Shown: piece by piece, positions 1 to 7,632 of the stretch
Layout: the number at the start of each line of letters is the position of its first letter
Numbering within the stretch: the first letter of the stretch is position 1
Assembly (NCBI GenBank): GCA_023436225.1
Contig: JAEZKA010000039.1
Span: 1-18,960 of the forward strand
Reading direction: 5' to 3'
Source of the DNA: Bacillota bacterium
Lineage (GTDB): Bacteria > Bacillota > Clostridia > Lachnospirales > Lachnospiraceae
Length of the DNA stretch: 18,960 nucleotides
The notes under the pieces: model-generated
Databases searched by the model: none
The model's input: the letters and a program-made list of their open reading frames with translations, nothing else
Told to the model about the DNA's origin: nothing
Program-made: the position numbers and the translations under genes

Positions 1-6
1 ATAAAT

Positions 7-36
7 TGTTGATAATACTGTGGATAATGTGGATAA
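7..36 (-). promoter_or_regulatory. Cluster of three DnaA boxes
   Basis: Read on the minus strand, two perfect DnaA boxes (TTATCCACA) lie head to tail without a spacer, at 28-36 and 19-27. A third, variant box (TTATCAACA) follows at 7-15 in the same orientation. The cluster begins immediately after the murC stop codon. Such boxes bind the initiator DnaA and occur at oriC, in DnaA-regulated promoters and at titration sites. Which of these applies cannot be decided because the window ends here. Confidence 0.75.
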
Positions 37-1440
37 CTACAATCCTAGAAGATTTTCTCCCACGGATACGATGTCTCCGGCGCCCATAGTTATCAACAGG
101 TCACCGTTCATACAATTTTGTAATAAATAATTTTCAATTTCATCAAAACAGGGGAAATAGTGAACTTCTTTGCCTAATTTTTCAAGCTCACGAACTAAAT
201 CTTTCGAGGAGATATCTCCAGGGTCCTTCTCTCTAGCAGCATAGATATCCGCGAGTACAATTTTATCCGCAAGGGATAAGGCTTCGGCGAATTCAGTTAG
301 ATGATTCTTCATCCTGGTATAGGTATGAGGCTGGAAGACACACCATAAGGTTTTATGCGGATACTTGATCGCAGCGTTTAAAGTAGCCCTGACCTCAGTC
401 GGATGATGGGCATAGTCGTCTATCACGGTAACGCCGCCAATCTCTCCCTTATATTCAAAGCGGCGCTTTGAATTATGAAAGGACAGAAGAGCACTCTTAA
501 TCTTATCAATGGAAATACCTAATTCAAGACCAACTCCGATGGCAGGCATGGAATTGGATAGGTTATGAAGGCCAACAACATTTAAACTAATTCGGTCAAT
601 GAATTTGCCCTTATAGTATAAATCATAGCTACCCATACTATGATCATCAAAAACAATATTATCGGCAGCAATGTCATAGGAGCGATTGCCGATACGGTAT
701 TCAGAGTCTATAATACCATAAGTAAGAACCTCGCATTGAAGATCCTTAGTAAATTCCTCGACACGGTCAATATCACCATTTATGAATAATTGTCCATTCT
801 TTGGTAGACGCTCTGCAAAAAGGTGGAAGGAATTACGAATATCCTCCAGATCCTTAAAGAAATCAAGGTGGTCTGCATCAATATTAAGGATAATGGCACG
901 ATTTGGATTGAATTCCAGGAAGGTGTTCGTATACTCACAGGCCTCAATGATAAAATGCTCGGATTTACCCATACGAATATTCCCGCCGATAGCATCCAGT
1001 ATTCCACCAACAGAAATAGTGGGGTCCAGTGCGGACTCTAAAAAGATTAGGGAGAGCATTGAGGTAGTTGTGGTCTTGCCATGAGTTCCGGATACTGCAA
1101 TCGCGTCTTTAAAATTCAACATCAGCTGGCCAATCATCTCAGCTCGGTTCAGCATAGGGATATTTCTGCGCTTAACCTCCTGAAATTCTTCGTTATCCTC
1201 GTGGATAGCGGCTGTATATACAACAACATCGATGTCGGAGGTGATGTTAGACGACCTTTGGCCGAGGGCTACCTTGATGCCGAGTCCCTCGAGATGGTCT
1301 GTTATTTTACTTTGGTGGCTGTCGGACCCGCTTACTTTAAAACCGAGGGTATGTAGATACTCTGCAAATCCGCTCATACTTATTCCGCCGATGCCAATAA
1401 AATGAATACGGCAAGGCGTATCAAAATCAATTTTGTACAT
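37..1440 (-). CDS. murC: UDP-N-acetylmuramate--L-alanine ligase MurC
   Basis: This cytoplasmic Mur ligase joins L-alanine to UDP-MurNAc using ATP, the first step in building the peptidoglycan stem peptide. The 467-residue protein is full length for the family. It shows the N-terminal nucleotide-binding motif GIGGISMSG (about residues 16-24), the ATP-binding loop SGTHGKTTTT (about 117-126), the central NIDADHLDFF segment and the C-terminal DDYAHHPTEV motif typical of MurC. I place the start at the ATG at 1440, because AGGAAGTG lies a few bases upstream and the protein then begins MYKIDFDTPCRIHFIG, as homologues do. The in-frame ATG 36 bases further upstream has no convincing ribosome binding site. 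It is divergent from spoVG and has its own promoter at 1504-1531. Identification is very secure. Confidence 0.97.
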   Translation of the reverse strand: MYKIDFDTPCRIHFIGIGGISMSGFAEYLHTLGFKVSGSDSHQSKITDHLEGLGIKVALGQRSSNITSDIDVVVYTAAIHEDNEEFQEVKRRNIPMLNRAEMIGQLMLNFKDAIAVSGTHGKTTTTSMLSLIFLESALDPTISVGGILDAIGGNIRMGKSEHFIIEACEYTNTFLEFNPNRAIILNIDADHLDFFKDLEDIRNSFHLFAERLPKNGQLFINGDIDRVEEFTKDLQCEVLTYGIIDSEYRIGNRSYDIAADNIVFDDHSMGSYDLYYKGKFIDRISLNVVGLHNLSNSMPAIGVGLELGISIDKIKSALLSFHNSKRRFEYKGEIGGVTVIDDYAHHPTEVRATLNAAIKYPHKTLWCVFQPHTYTRMKNHLTEFAEALSLADKIVLADIYAAREKDPGDISSKDLVRELEKLGKEVHYFPCFDEIENYLLQNCMNGDLLITMGAGDIVSVGENLLGL

Positions 1441-1503
1441 AGTACACTTCCTATTCTTATTTATTCTAACTAGCATATTTCTTGTGAAGTTTTACTAACT
1501 GCT

Positions 1504-1531
1504 ATTATAACCCATTTTCCTTAAAATACAA
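1504..1531 (-). promoter_or_regulatory. Predicted sigma-A promoter of murC
   Basis: On the minus strand a -35 TTGTAT (1526-1531) and a perfect -10 TATAAT (1504-1509) are separated by 16 bp. The start of transcription would fall near 1497, giving a leader of about 55 nt before the murC ATG at 1440. Confidence 0.65.
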
Positions 1532-1559
1532 TATTAAAATGCTTCCTTATCCGTAACCG

Positions 1560-1820
1560 TAGCCCTCATCAATATACTGCTCTAGAAAGCAAATTTTATA
1601 ATAGCATAATGTACCGTTATACGATCCTTGGAGTGTATCAATTTATTTTTAGAAAAGCGAGGCATAGTCATTATATTCTGTATTTATGATTTAGTTGCGT
1701 ACTTTGCAGGAAAAAACTCCTAGAAATCGTAGATATTAATCCTGAAAGGATCTGTAAAGGCATGATTTGTTATAAAAAATAGTTATAAAAATAGTTTTTT
1801 GGGTTTTTTCGTAAATATTA
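1560..1820. other. Gene-free AT-rich stretch between murC and spoVG
   Basis: No convincing reading frame or RNA gene is visible here. It contains a short A-rich hairpin (AGGA/TCCT arms, about 1709-1722) and a tandem near-repeat in which GTTATAAAAAATA is followed directly by GTTATAAAAATAG (about 1769-1794), just before a T-rich run. It probably only carries upstream parts of the two divergent promoters. Confidence 0.4.
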
Positions 1821-1849
1821 TTCACAATTTAGAATAAATATGGTATAAT
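1821..1849 (+). promoter_or_regulatory. Predicted sigma-A promoter of spoVG, extended -10
   Basis: A -35 TTCACA (1821-1826) and a perfect -10 TATAAT (1844-1849) are separated by 17 bp. The -10 is preceded by TGG, giving an extended TGn -10. Transcription would begin near 1856 and leave a leader of about 140 nt before spoVG. In Bacillus subtilis spoVG is a classic sigma-H gene, but I found no clear sigma-H pair here. Confidence 0.7.
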
Positions 1850-1996
1850 AATGGAAGTATCAAGGTGTTATTCAAAATTTTGGGAAGTAAAAGGATTTCG
1901 AGTTCTATTAGTAACAAGGAAAAGTGAAATTATCTAGTTTATACCAACTTTTTCTAAACAACTAACGATAAATAACGACAAAAGGGGGACCATGTC

Positions 1997-2278
1997 ATGC
2001 AAATTACCGACGTACGCGTGCGAAAGGTGAGTAAGGAAGGTAAGATGAAGGCTGTTATTTCGATTACACTTGATAACGAATTCGTGGTTCACGATATCAA
2101 GGTAATTGAAGGTGATAAAGGCCTGTTCATCGCAATGCCCAGCAGGAAAGCCGGTGACGGTGAGTATCGAGATATTGCTCATCCAATCAATTCTGATACG
2201 AGAGATAAAATTCAAAAGATTATCCTCGAGAAGTATGAGATTGCAGCTCTAGAGACAGAGGAAACAGTGGAAGAATAA
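1997..2278 (+). CDS. spoVG: Septation/sporulation regulator SpoVG
   Basis: SpoVG is a small, highly conserved nucleic-acid-binding regulator of Firmicutes. It affects asymmetric septation and sporulation in bacilli, and capsule and virulence genes in staphylococci and listeriae. The 93-residue product has the usual length. It opens with the family signature MQITDVRVRKV, continues through the conserved core (DNEFVVHDIKVIEG, then GLFIAMPSRK) and has the conserved AHPINS segment near residue 62. An acidic tail ends the protein. The ribosome binding site is a G-rich AAAGGGGG at 1981-1988, eight bases before the ATG. It is followed by its own intrinsic terminator, so it is probably monocistronic. 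Confidence 0.97.
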   Translation: MQITDVRVRKVSKEGKMKAVISITLDNEFVVHDIKVIEGDKGLFIAMPSRKAGDGEYRDIAHPINSDTRDKIQKIILEKYEIAALETEETVEE

Positions 2279-2300
2279 TTAATAACGTTAACATGAAGCC

Positions 2301-2329
2301 AAAAAAGCAGCTATGGGGCTGCTTTTTTT
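2301..2329 (+). terminator. Intrinsic terminator after spoVG
   Basis: An 11 bp perfect stem pairs AAAAAAGCAGC (2301-2311) with GCTGCTTTTTT (2318-2328) around a six-base loop, and the 3' arm runs into a seven-T tract. It begins 22 bases after the spoVG stop codon. Confidence 0.9.
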
Positions 2330-2330
2330 G

Positions 2331-2359
2331 TTGCCACCATCAGTGAAAAAGCTTATAAT
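2331..2359 (+). promoter_or_regulatory. Predicted sigma-A promoter of the DUF4003 gene
   Basis: A -35 TTGCCA (2331-2336) and a perfect -10 TATAAT (2354-2359) are separated by 17 bp. The -35 begins two bases after the spoVG terminator's T-tract. The start of transcription would be about 2366, almost on the upstream ATG at 2368, which argues that translation starts further down at 2410. Confidence 0.75.
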
Positions 2360-2409
2360 GATATCGCATGTACCCAGTATTTAATCAGTATGAAAAGGTG
2401 GATCATAAG

Positions 2410-3399
2410 ATGAGGGAGTCCTTAGCGAATAAATGCAATTTATTTGCCAACAATTATAATGTTCTAAGCAAAAAATTCAAATGGAATTATTCAATTAACA
2501 CAAGACTCGGTGCTTTGCTATATACCATGGAGAATCGAGAGGCGGATATCGAGGCAATCGAGCGCTGTCGTAAGATTATCAAGGATAATACGGGTGTTTT
2601 TTCGCAGTTTAAGGATACAACGAATTTTATGACCTCCGTTATGTTATCTCTTCAGCCGGATCCGGAGCCGATGTTTAAGAGTGTTCTTAGTGTCTATGAT
2701 GCTATGAAGCACGAGGGCTTTCATGCTTCTCCCTATCTGGTGCTGGCAGCAATTTCGATTGCTCTGCAGGCAGACCCTTATAATTATCAGAGAGTTATTG
2801 TATCCGCTAAGAATTATTACAATGCCATGAAGCAGGAGCATAAGTTTATCACCACCTCGGATGATTACGGCTTTGCAGCATTACTCGCTATGTCGGATAA
2901 GCCAGTGCATACGGCAATTAAGGAGATGGAGGATTGCTACCGCATCCTCAAAGGAGACTTCTTTGGGGCGAATGCAGTGCAGGCATTATCCCATGTGCTG
3001 ACCTTCAGCGAGGAGCCTGCCTATGAGAAATGTAAGCGGGTGGCTGACCTTAACCGGGCGCTTAAGGATCAAAAATGCAAAATTGGATCAGGGATTGAGC
3101 TATCCTTCTTGGGGGTAATTGCATTATTACAGGAGGATACACCCAAGCTTGCTGCTGAAATTGCAGAAGTAAAGAACTATCTCAAAATGAGTAAAGGCTT
3201 AGGAAATTGGTCAATCTCGAATACAGAGCGTATCATGTTTGCAGTAGCGGTGGTATGCGATGATTATCTAACGGATGTAAAGAAAGGCACCTTGGAATTT
3301 ACGCTGACAAATAATATTACTGGAATCCTGATTGCCCAACAGATGGCAGTCATGGCAGCAGCCTCCGGTGCAGCAGCTGCAGCATCATCAAATAATTGA
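2410..3399 (+). CDS. DUF4003 family protein, function unknown
   Basis: I recognise this as a member of the DUF4003 family, found widely in Firmicutes without an assigned function. The product is a soluble, largely helical protein of about 329 residues with no signal peptide or transmembrane segment. Repeated helical segments (for example DYGFAALLAMSDKPVHTAIKEM) suggest an all-alpha array. The C-terminus is a low-complexity Ala-rich tail (MAVMAAASGAAAAASSNN). An ATG at 2368 is in frame, but it lies at the predicted transcription start and lacks a ribosome binding site. The ATG at 2410 has AAAAGGTGG eight bases upstream, so I prefer it. pth starts 25 bases after the stop, suggesting co-transcription. 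The family call rests on remembered sequence similarity. Confidence 0.8.
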   Translation: MRESLANKCNLFANNYNVLSKKFKWNYSINTRLGALLYTMENREADIEAIERCRKIIKDNTGVFSQFKDTTNFMTSVMLSLQPDPEPMFKSVLSVYDAMKHEGFHASPYLVLAAISIALQADPYNYQRVIVSAKNYYNAMKQEHKFITTSDDYGFAALLAMSDKPVHTAIKEMEDCYRILKGDFFGANAVQALSHVLTFSEEPAYEKCKRVADLNRALKDQKCKIGSGIELSFLGVIALLQEDTPKLAAEIAEVKNYLKMSKGLGNWSISNTERIMFAVAVVCDDYLTDVKKGTLEFTLTNNITGILIAQQMAVMAAASGAAAAASSNN

Positions 3400-3424
3400 G
3401 ATAGGAATAGAAAGGTTAACATAT

Positions 3425-3991
3425 ATGTACATTATAGTAGGGTTAGGGAACCCAACGAAGGAATATCAGGCTACAAGACATAATATCGGATGGGATGCCA
3501 TTACAAGAATATCGGATGATTATCGGATTCCCTTGGATTTTAAGAAGCATAAAGCAATTTGTGGAAAGGGTTATATAGAAGGAGAGAAAGTGATACTCGC
3601 CCAGCCGTTAACTTATATGAACTTAAGTGGTGAAAGTGTACGGGAGCTTATGGATTTTTATAAGGTATCGACAGAGGAGATTATCGTAATCTATGATGAT
3701 ATTAGTCTTGAAGTGGGACAGCTGCGTATTCGTAAGAAGGGCAGTGCCGGAGGGCATAACGGCATCAAGAGTATCATCAACCATCTTGGTACCGATGAAT
3801 TTCCAAGGATTAAAGTTGGAGTCGGTGATAAGCCTAAGGATTGGGATCTGGCGGATTATGTACTCTCCCGATTTTCAAAGGAAGAAAATGAGGTTATTCG
3901 GGAAGCGTTAAAGAACACCTCTGATGCTTGTCGTATGATAACCGGTGGTGATATCGATAACGCAATGAATATTTTTAACCGTAAAAAATGA
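3425..3991 (+). CDS. pth: Peptidyl-tRNA hydrolase
   Basis: This cytoplasmic esterase cleaves peptidyl-tRNAs released from stalled ribosomes so that tRNA can be recycled. The 188-residue protein has the usual length and the family motifs in order: GLGNPTKEYQATRHNIGWD near the N-terminus with the active-site Asn and His, LAQPLTYMNLSG with the conserved substrate-binding Asn, and DDISLEVGQLRIRKKGSAGGHNG with the catalytic Asp and the glycine-rich loop. The frame is open upstream into the preceding gene, but the true start is the ATG at 3425, where homologues begin (MYIIVGLGNP). AAAGG at 3411-3415 is the likely ribosome binding site. It sits between DUF4003 and mfd; a pth-mfd pair is a common arrangement in Firmicutes. 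Confidence 0.97.
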   Translation: MYIIVGLGNPTKEYQATRHNIGWDAITRISDDYRIPLDFKKHKAICGKGYIEGEKVILAQPLTYMNLSGESVRELMDFYKVSTEEIIVIYDDISLEVGQLRIRKKGSAGGHNGIKSIINHLGTDEFPRIKVGVGDKPKDWDLADYVLSRFSKEENEVIREALKNTSDACRMITGGDIDNAMNIFNRKK

Positions 3992-4041
3992 TAGAAAGTC
4001 TGATAAAGAGATCAGTGATTCGTATTTCATAGGAGGATATA

Positions 4042-7000
4042 TTGTTGAAAACCTTTACCATGCCCCTGATGGAGCTAAAGGAATATGTTGAAATCAGGGA
4101 GAACATAAGAAAGAAATCTCTGCCGGTACAGGTTACCGGCTGTATTGATTCCCAAAAATGCCACCTGATGCAAGGACTCGGGGAGGGCTTCCGTTATCGT
4201 GTCATCGTGACCTATAATGATTTAAAGGCGAAGGAAATCTATGAGGATTACCGCCTCTATGACAAAGAAGTGCTGTTATATCCTGCGAAGGATATTATCT
4301 TCTATAGTGCGGATATCCATGGAAATGCCATTGTCAGAGATCGACTTAAGGTTCTTCGCAGGCTGATTGAGAGGAAGGAAGCCACCATTATTCTATCATT
4401 AGACGGAGGTATGGACCGGTTACTGCCGCTTCAGATGGTAAAGGAGCGTATTCTCACAGTAAACACCGCATCAACCCTAAAGCTGACCAAGTTTAGCGAG
4501 GATCTGGTGCATCTTGGTTATGAGCGTCAGGCTCAGGTTGAGGCTCCCGGAGATTTTGCGGTTCGAGGAGGCATCATTGACATCTTCCCGCTTACGGAGG
4601 ATGCGCCTTATCGTATTGAATTATGGGGAGATGAGATCGATTCCATACGAACCTTCGATGTCAGTAGTCAACGTTCTATTGAACAGGTAGAGGAGCTGGT
4701 CATCTATCCGGCAGCAGAGATTATTCCCGATGAAGCCAGACTGAGAGAGGGAATAAGAAAGCTGGAGGAAGAGGAGAAGCAGTATTATAAAGCACTAAGA
4801 GATCAGTTTAAGACCGAGGAGGCTGCAAGGATTCATCAAATTATCCAGGAGTTTAAGGATAATCTGGAGTCATATCAGGGCTCGGTCGCTTTAGAAAGCT
4901 ACATTAACTATTTCTTCGACCAGACTATGAGCTTCTTCCAGTACTTCGATCAAGAAGATACCATATTCTTCCTAGACGAGCCGGGAAGACTGGCGGAGAA
5001 GGGAGAAGCTGTTGAGCTGGAATTTCGAGAGGGCATGATCGGCCGTATCGAGAAGGGTTATATTCTACCCGGTCAGACGGATGTAATCTATGGATATAAG
5101 GAAGCCATGGGGCTTCTTGCGAATCGCAATTCTGTCCTCATTAGTACCATGGAGGTTAAGAATAATTTCTATTCCCCGAAGCATAAATATGCTTTTACGG
5201 TACAGACGGTAGCATCTTATCATAATAATTTTGAGGTGCTGATTAAGGATCTGGAACGCTGGAAGAAGAACAAATACAGGGTAATCCTGCTCTCCGGCTC
5301 CCGCACGAGAGCGATGCGTCTTTCGGAGGATCTGAGAGAATTTAATCTCAGTGCCTTCTATAGTGAGGATATGGATCGGGTATTGCAGAGCGGCGAGATT
5401 ATGGTAGCCTACGGCAATCTTCGTAGGGGCTTTGAATATCCGTTGATCAAGCTGGTTGTCATCTCAGAAAGCGATATCTTTGGAATAGAAAAGAAGAAAA
5501 AAAGAAAGAAATCCTCCTATGAGGGAAATAAAATTCAAAGCTTTACCGAGCTGACTCCCGGTGATTATGTGGTACATGAGAATCATGGGCTTGGTATCTA
5601 TAAGGGTATCGAGAAGATAGAAGTTGATAAGGTAACAAAGGATTATATTAAGATAGAATACGGTGGCGGAGGCGTGTTGTATATTCTTGCAACAGGCCTT
5701 GATGTGATTCAGAAATATTCCGGCCAGGAGGGCCGAAAGCCAAAGCTGAATAAGCTAAACTCCATCGAATGGAAGAATACGAAGACTAGGGTACGCGGTG
5801 CGGTTCAAGAGGTGGCGAAGGAACTGGTCGAGCTGTATGCCAAAAGGCAGGAGAAGGTCGGCTTCCAGTTTGGAGAGGATACGGTATGGCAGAAGGAATT
5901 CGAAGAGGCATTTCCTTATGATGAGACAGAGGACCAGCTTCTTGCCATTGAAGCAACGAAGAAAGATATGGAAAGCAATCGCATCATGGATCGTCTGATT
6001 TGTGGAGATGTAGGTTATGGCAAGACGGAGATCGCGATACGTGCCGCCTTTAAAGCGGTATCCTATGGAAAGCAGGTGGTGGTATTAGTACCCACCACAA
6101 TCCTGGCGCAGCAGCATTATAACACCTTAGTACAGCGTATGATGGACTTTCCGGTCAGTGTCGATGTGTTATCCCGATTCCGAAGTGCAGCTGAACAGAA
6201 GAAGACGTTGGAACGCCTGAAGAAGGGAAGCCTTGATATTGTAGTAGGCACCCATCGGGTGCTGTCCTCCGATGTGAAGTTTAAGAATCTGGGGCTTTTA
6301 ATCGTAGATGAGGAACAACGCTTCGGCGTTACCCATAAAGAGAAGATTAAGCAGATGAAGAAGGATATCGATGTGCTTACCTTAACAGCAACACCCATTC
6401 CCAGAACACTTCATATGAGCTTAGTCGGTATTCGTGACATGAGTGTACTGGATGAACCGCCGGTAGACCGTCTACCGATTCAGACCTATGTGCTGGAGCA
6501 TAATGATGAGATCATCCGTGAAGCCATCAGCAGAGAGCTGGCGAGGGATGGACAGGTATACTATGTTTATAACCGGGTCAATGGCATCGATGAGGTAGCT
6601 AATAACGTGGCACGGCTATGTCCCGAAGCCAATGTCGCCTTCGCTCACGGGCAGATGAATGAGCGGACGCTGGAGAAGATTATGTTTGATTTTATCTCTG
6701 GTGAAATCGATGTACTGGTCTCTACCACGATTATAGAGACCGGTCTGGATATCTCCAATGTAAACACCATGATTATTGATGATGCAGATCGCCTGGGACT
6801 TTCGCAGCTCTATCAGCTGCGCGGACGTGTTGGACGTTCCAATCGTACCGCCTATGCCTTCTTAATGTATCGCAGGGACAAGATGCTGAAGGAAATTGCG
6901 GAGAAGAGGCTTCACGCCATTAAGGAGTTCACAGAATTAGGTTCTGGCTTTAAGATTGCTATGCGTGATTTGGAGATCCGCGGAGCGGGTAACCTCCTTG

Positions 7001-7581
7001 GAGCGGAGCAGAGTGGACACATGGAAGCAGTAGGCTATGACCTATATTGTAAGATGCTTAATGAAGCAGTTAAGTCCATGAAAGGATCGGAGACTGCTCC
7101 TGAGGAGAACTACGAGACCACGGTGGATATGGATTTGGATGCGTATATCCCTTCAACCTATATTAAGAATGAAATTCATAAGCTGGATATCTACAAGCGA
7201 ATTGCTGAAATTGAGAATGAAGAGGAAATGATGGATATGCAGGAAGAGCTTACTGATCGCTTCGGAGATATGCCGACAGCGGTAAATAATCTTCTGAATA
7301 TTGCATTGATAAAGGCAATCAGTCACAGCCTTTTCATTGTGCAACTGATCCACAAGGATAATGAAGTTAAACTGATCATGTATCCAAAGGCAAAGCTTGC
7401 AGTTGAAAAGATCCCTGAGCTTATGCTAAAATATCAAAATAATCTGAAACTAATGCCACAGGCTAATCCTTATTTTGTATATCGGTTACCGAGTAATCCC
7501 AAGGGCAGGGCTGATTCAATTGCAATATTCGACCAGTTGTATAAGCTCTTAGCGGATTTTAAAATATTGATACAGAATTAA
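4042..7581 (+). CDS. mfd: Transcription-repair coupling factor Mfd
   Basis: Mfd removes RNA polymerase stalled at DNA lesions by ATP-driven translocation and recruits the UvrA excision machinery. The 1,179-residue protein is full length. Visible parts are the UvrB-like N-terminal module (about 1-340, including VRGGIIDIFPL), the CarD-like RNA polymerase interaction domain (about 500-565, TPGDYVVHENHGLGIYKG), the Walker A motif GDVGYGKTE (655-663), the Walker B DEEQ box (756-759), the second RecA lobe with its TRG region (about 850-990, ending near QLRGRVGRSNRTAYA) and the C-terminal TRCF domain. The start is TTG: a perfect AGGAGG at 4031-4036 precedes two adjacent TTG codons at 4042 and 4045, and the second has the more usual spacing. 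No ATG is equally well placed. Confidence 0.97.
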   Translation: MLKTFTMPLMELKEYVEIRENIRKKSLPVQVTGCIDSQKCHLMQGLGEGFRYRVIVTYNDLKAKEIYEDYRLYDKEVLLYPAKDIIFYSADIHGNAIVRDRLKVLRRLIERKEATIILSLDGGMDRLLPLQMVKERILTVNTASTLKLTKFSEDLVHLGYERQAQVEAPGDFAVRGGIIDIFPLTEDAPYRIELWGDEIDSIRTFDVSSQRSIEQVEELVIYPAAEIIPDEARLREGIRKLEEEEKQYYKALRDQFKTEEAARIHQIIQEFKDNLESYQGSVALESYINYFFDQTMSFFQYFDQEDTIFFLDEPGRLAEKGEAVELEFREGMIGRIEKGYILPGQTDVIYGYKEAMGLLANRNSVLISTMEVKNNFYSPKHKYAFTVQTVASYHNNFEVLIKDLERWKKNKYRVILLSGSRTRAMRLSEDLREFNLSAFYSEDMDRVLQSGEIMVAYGNLRRGFEYPLIKLVVISESDIFGIEKKKKRKKSSYEGNKIQSFTELTPGDYVVHENHGLGIYKGIEKIEVDKVTKDYIKIEYGGGGVLYILATGLDVIQKYSGQEGRKPKLNKLNSIEWKNTKTRVRGAVQEVAKELVELYAKRQEKVGFQFGEDTVWQKEFEEAFPYDETEDQLLAIEATKKDMESNRIMDRLICGDVGYGKTEIAIRAAFKAVSYGKQVVVLVPTTILAQQHYNTLVQRMMDFPVSVDVLSRFRSAAEQKKTLERLKKGSLDIVVGTHRVLSSDVKFKNLGLLIVDEEQRFGVTHKEKIKQMKKDIDVLTLTATPIPRTLHMSLVGIRDMSVLDEPPVDRLPIQTYVLEHNDEIIREAISRELARDGQVYYVYNRVNGIDEVANNVARLCPEANVAFAHGQMNERTLEKIMFDFISGEIDVLVSTTIIETGLDISNVNTMIIDDADRLGLSQLYQLRGRVGRSNRTAYAFLMYRRDKMLKEIAEKRLHAIKEFTELGSGFKIAMRDLEIRGAGNLLGAEQSGHMEAVGYDLYCKMLNEAVKSMKGSETAPEENYETTVDMDLDAYIPSTYIKNEIHKLDIYKRIAEIENEEEMMDMQEELTDRFGDMPTAVNNLLNIALIKAISHSLFIVQLIHKDNEVKLIMYPKAKLAVEKIPELMLKYQNNLKLMPQANPYFVYRLPSNPKGRADSIAIFDQLYKLLADFKILIQN

Positions 7582-7632
7582 TCTAGGCGAATGGATTAGG
7601 GTATTATTTGAGCCATCGGAATGGAGGTTAAT

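Noticed and set aside
782..1356. Several open frames on the plus strand opposite murC.
   Set aside because: They are antisense shadows of murC with no ribosome binding site or recognisable domain.
1821..1996. A sigma-H promoter for spoVG, as in Bacillus subtilis.
   Set aside because: An AGGATTT is present near 1892, but no GAAT-type -10 occurs at the right distance. The sigma-A pair is much better.
5798..6398. Open frames on both strands inside mfd.
   Set aside because: They overlap the conserved helicase-coding region of mfd and are compositional shadows.
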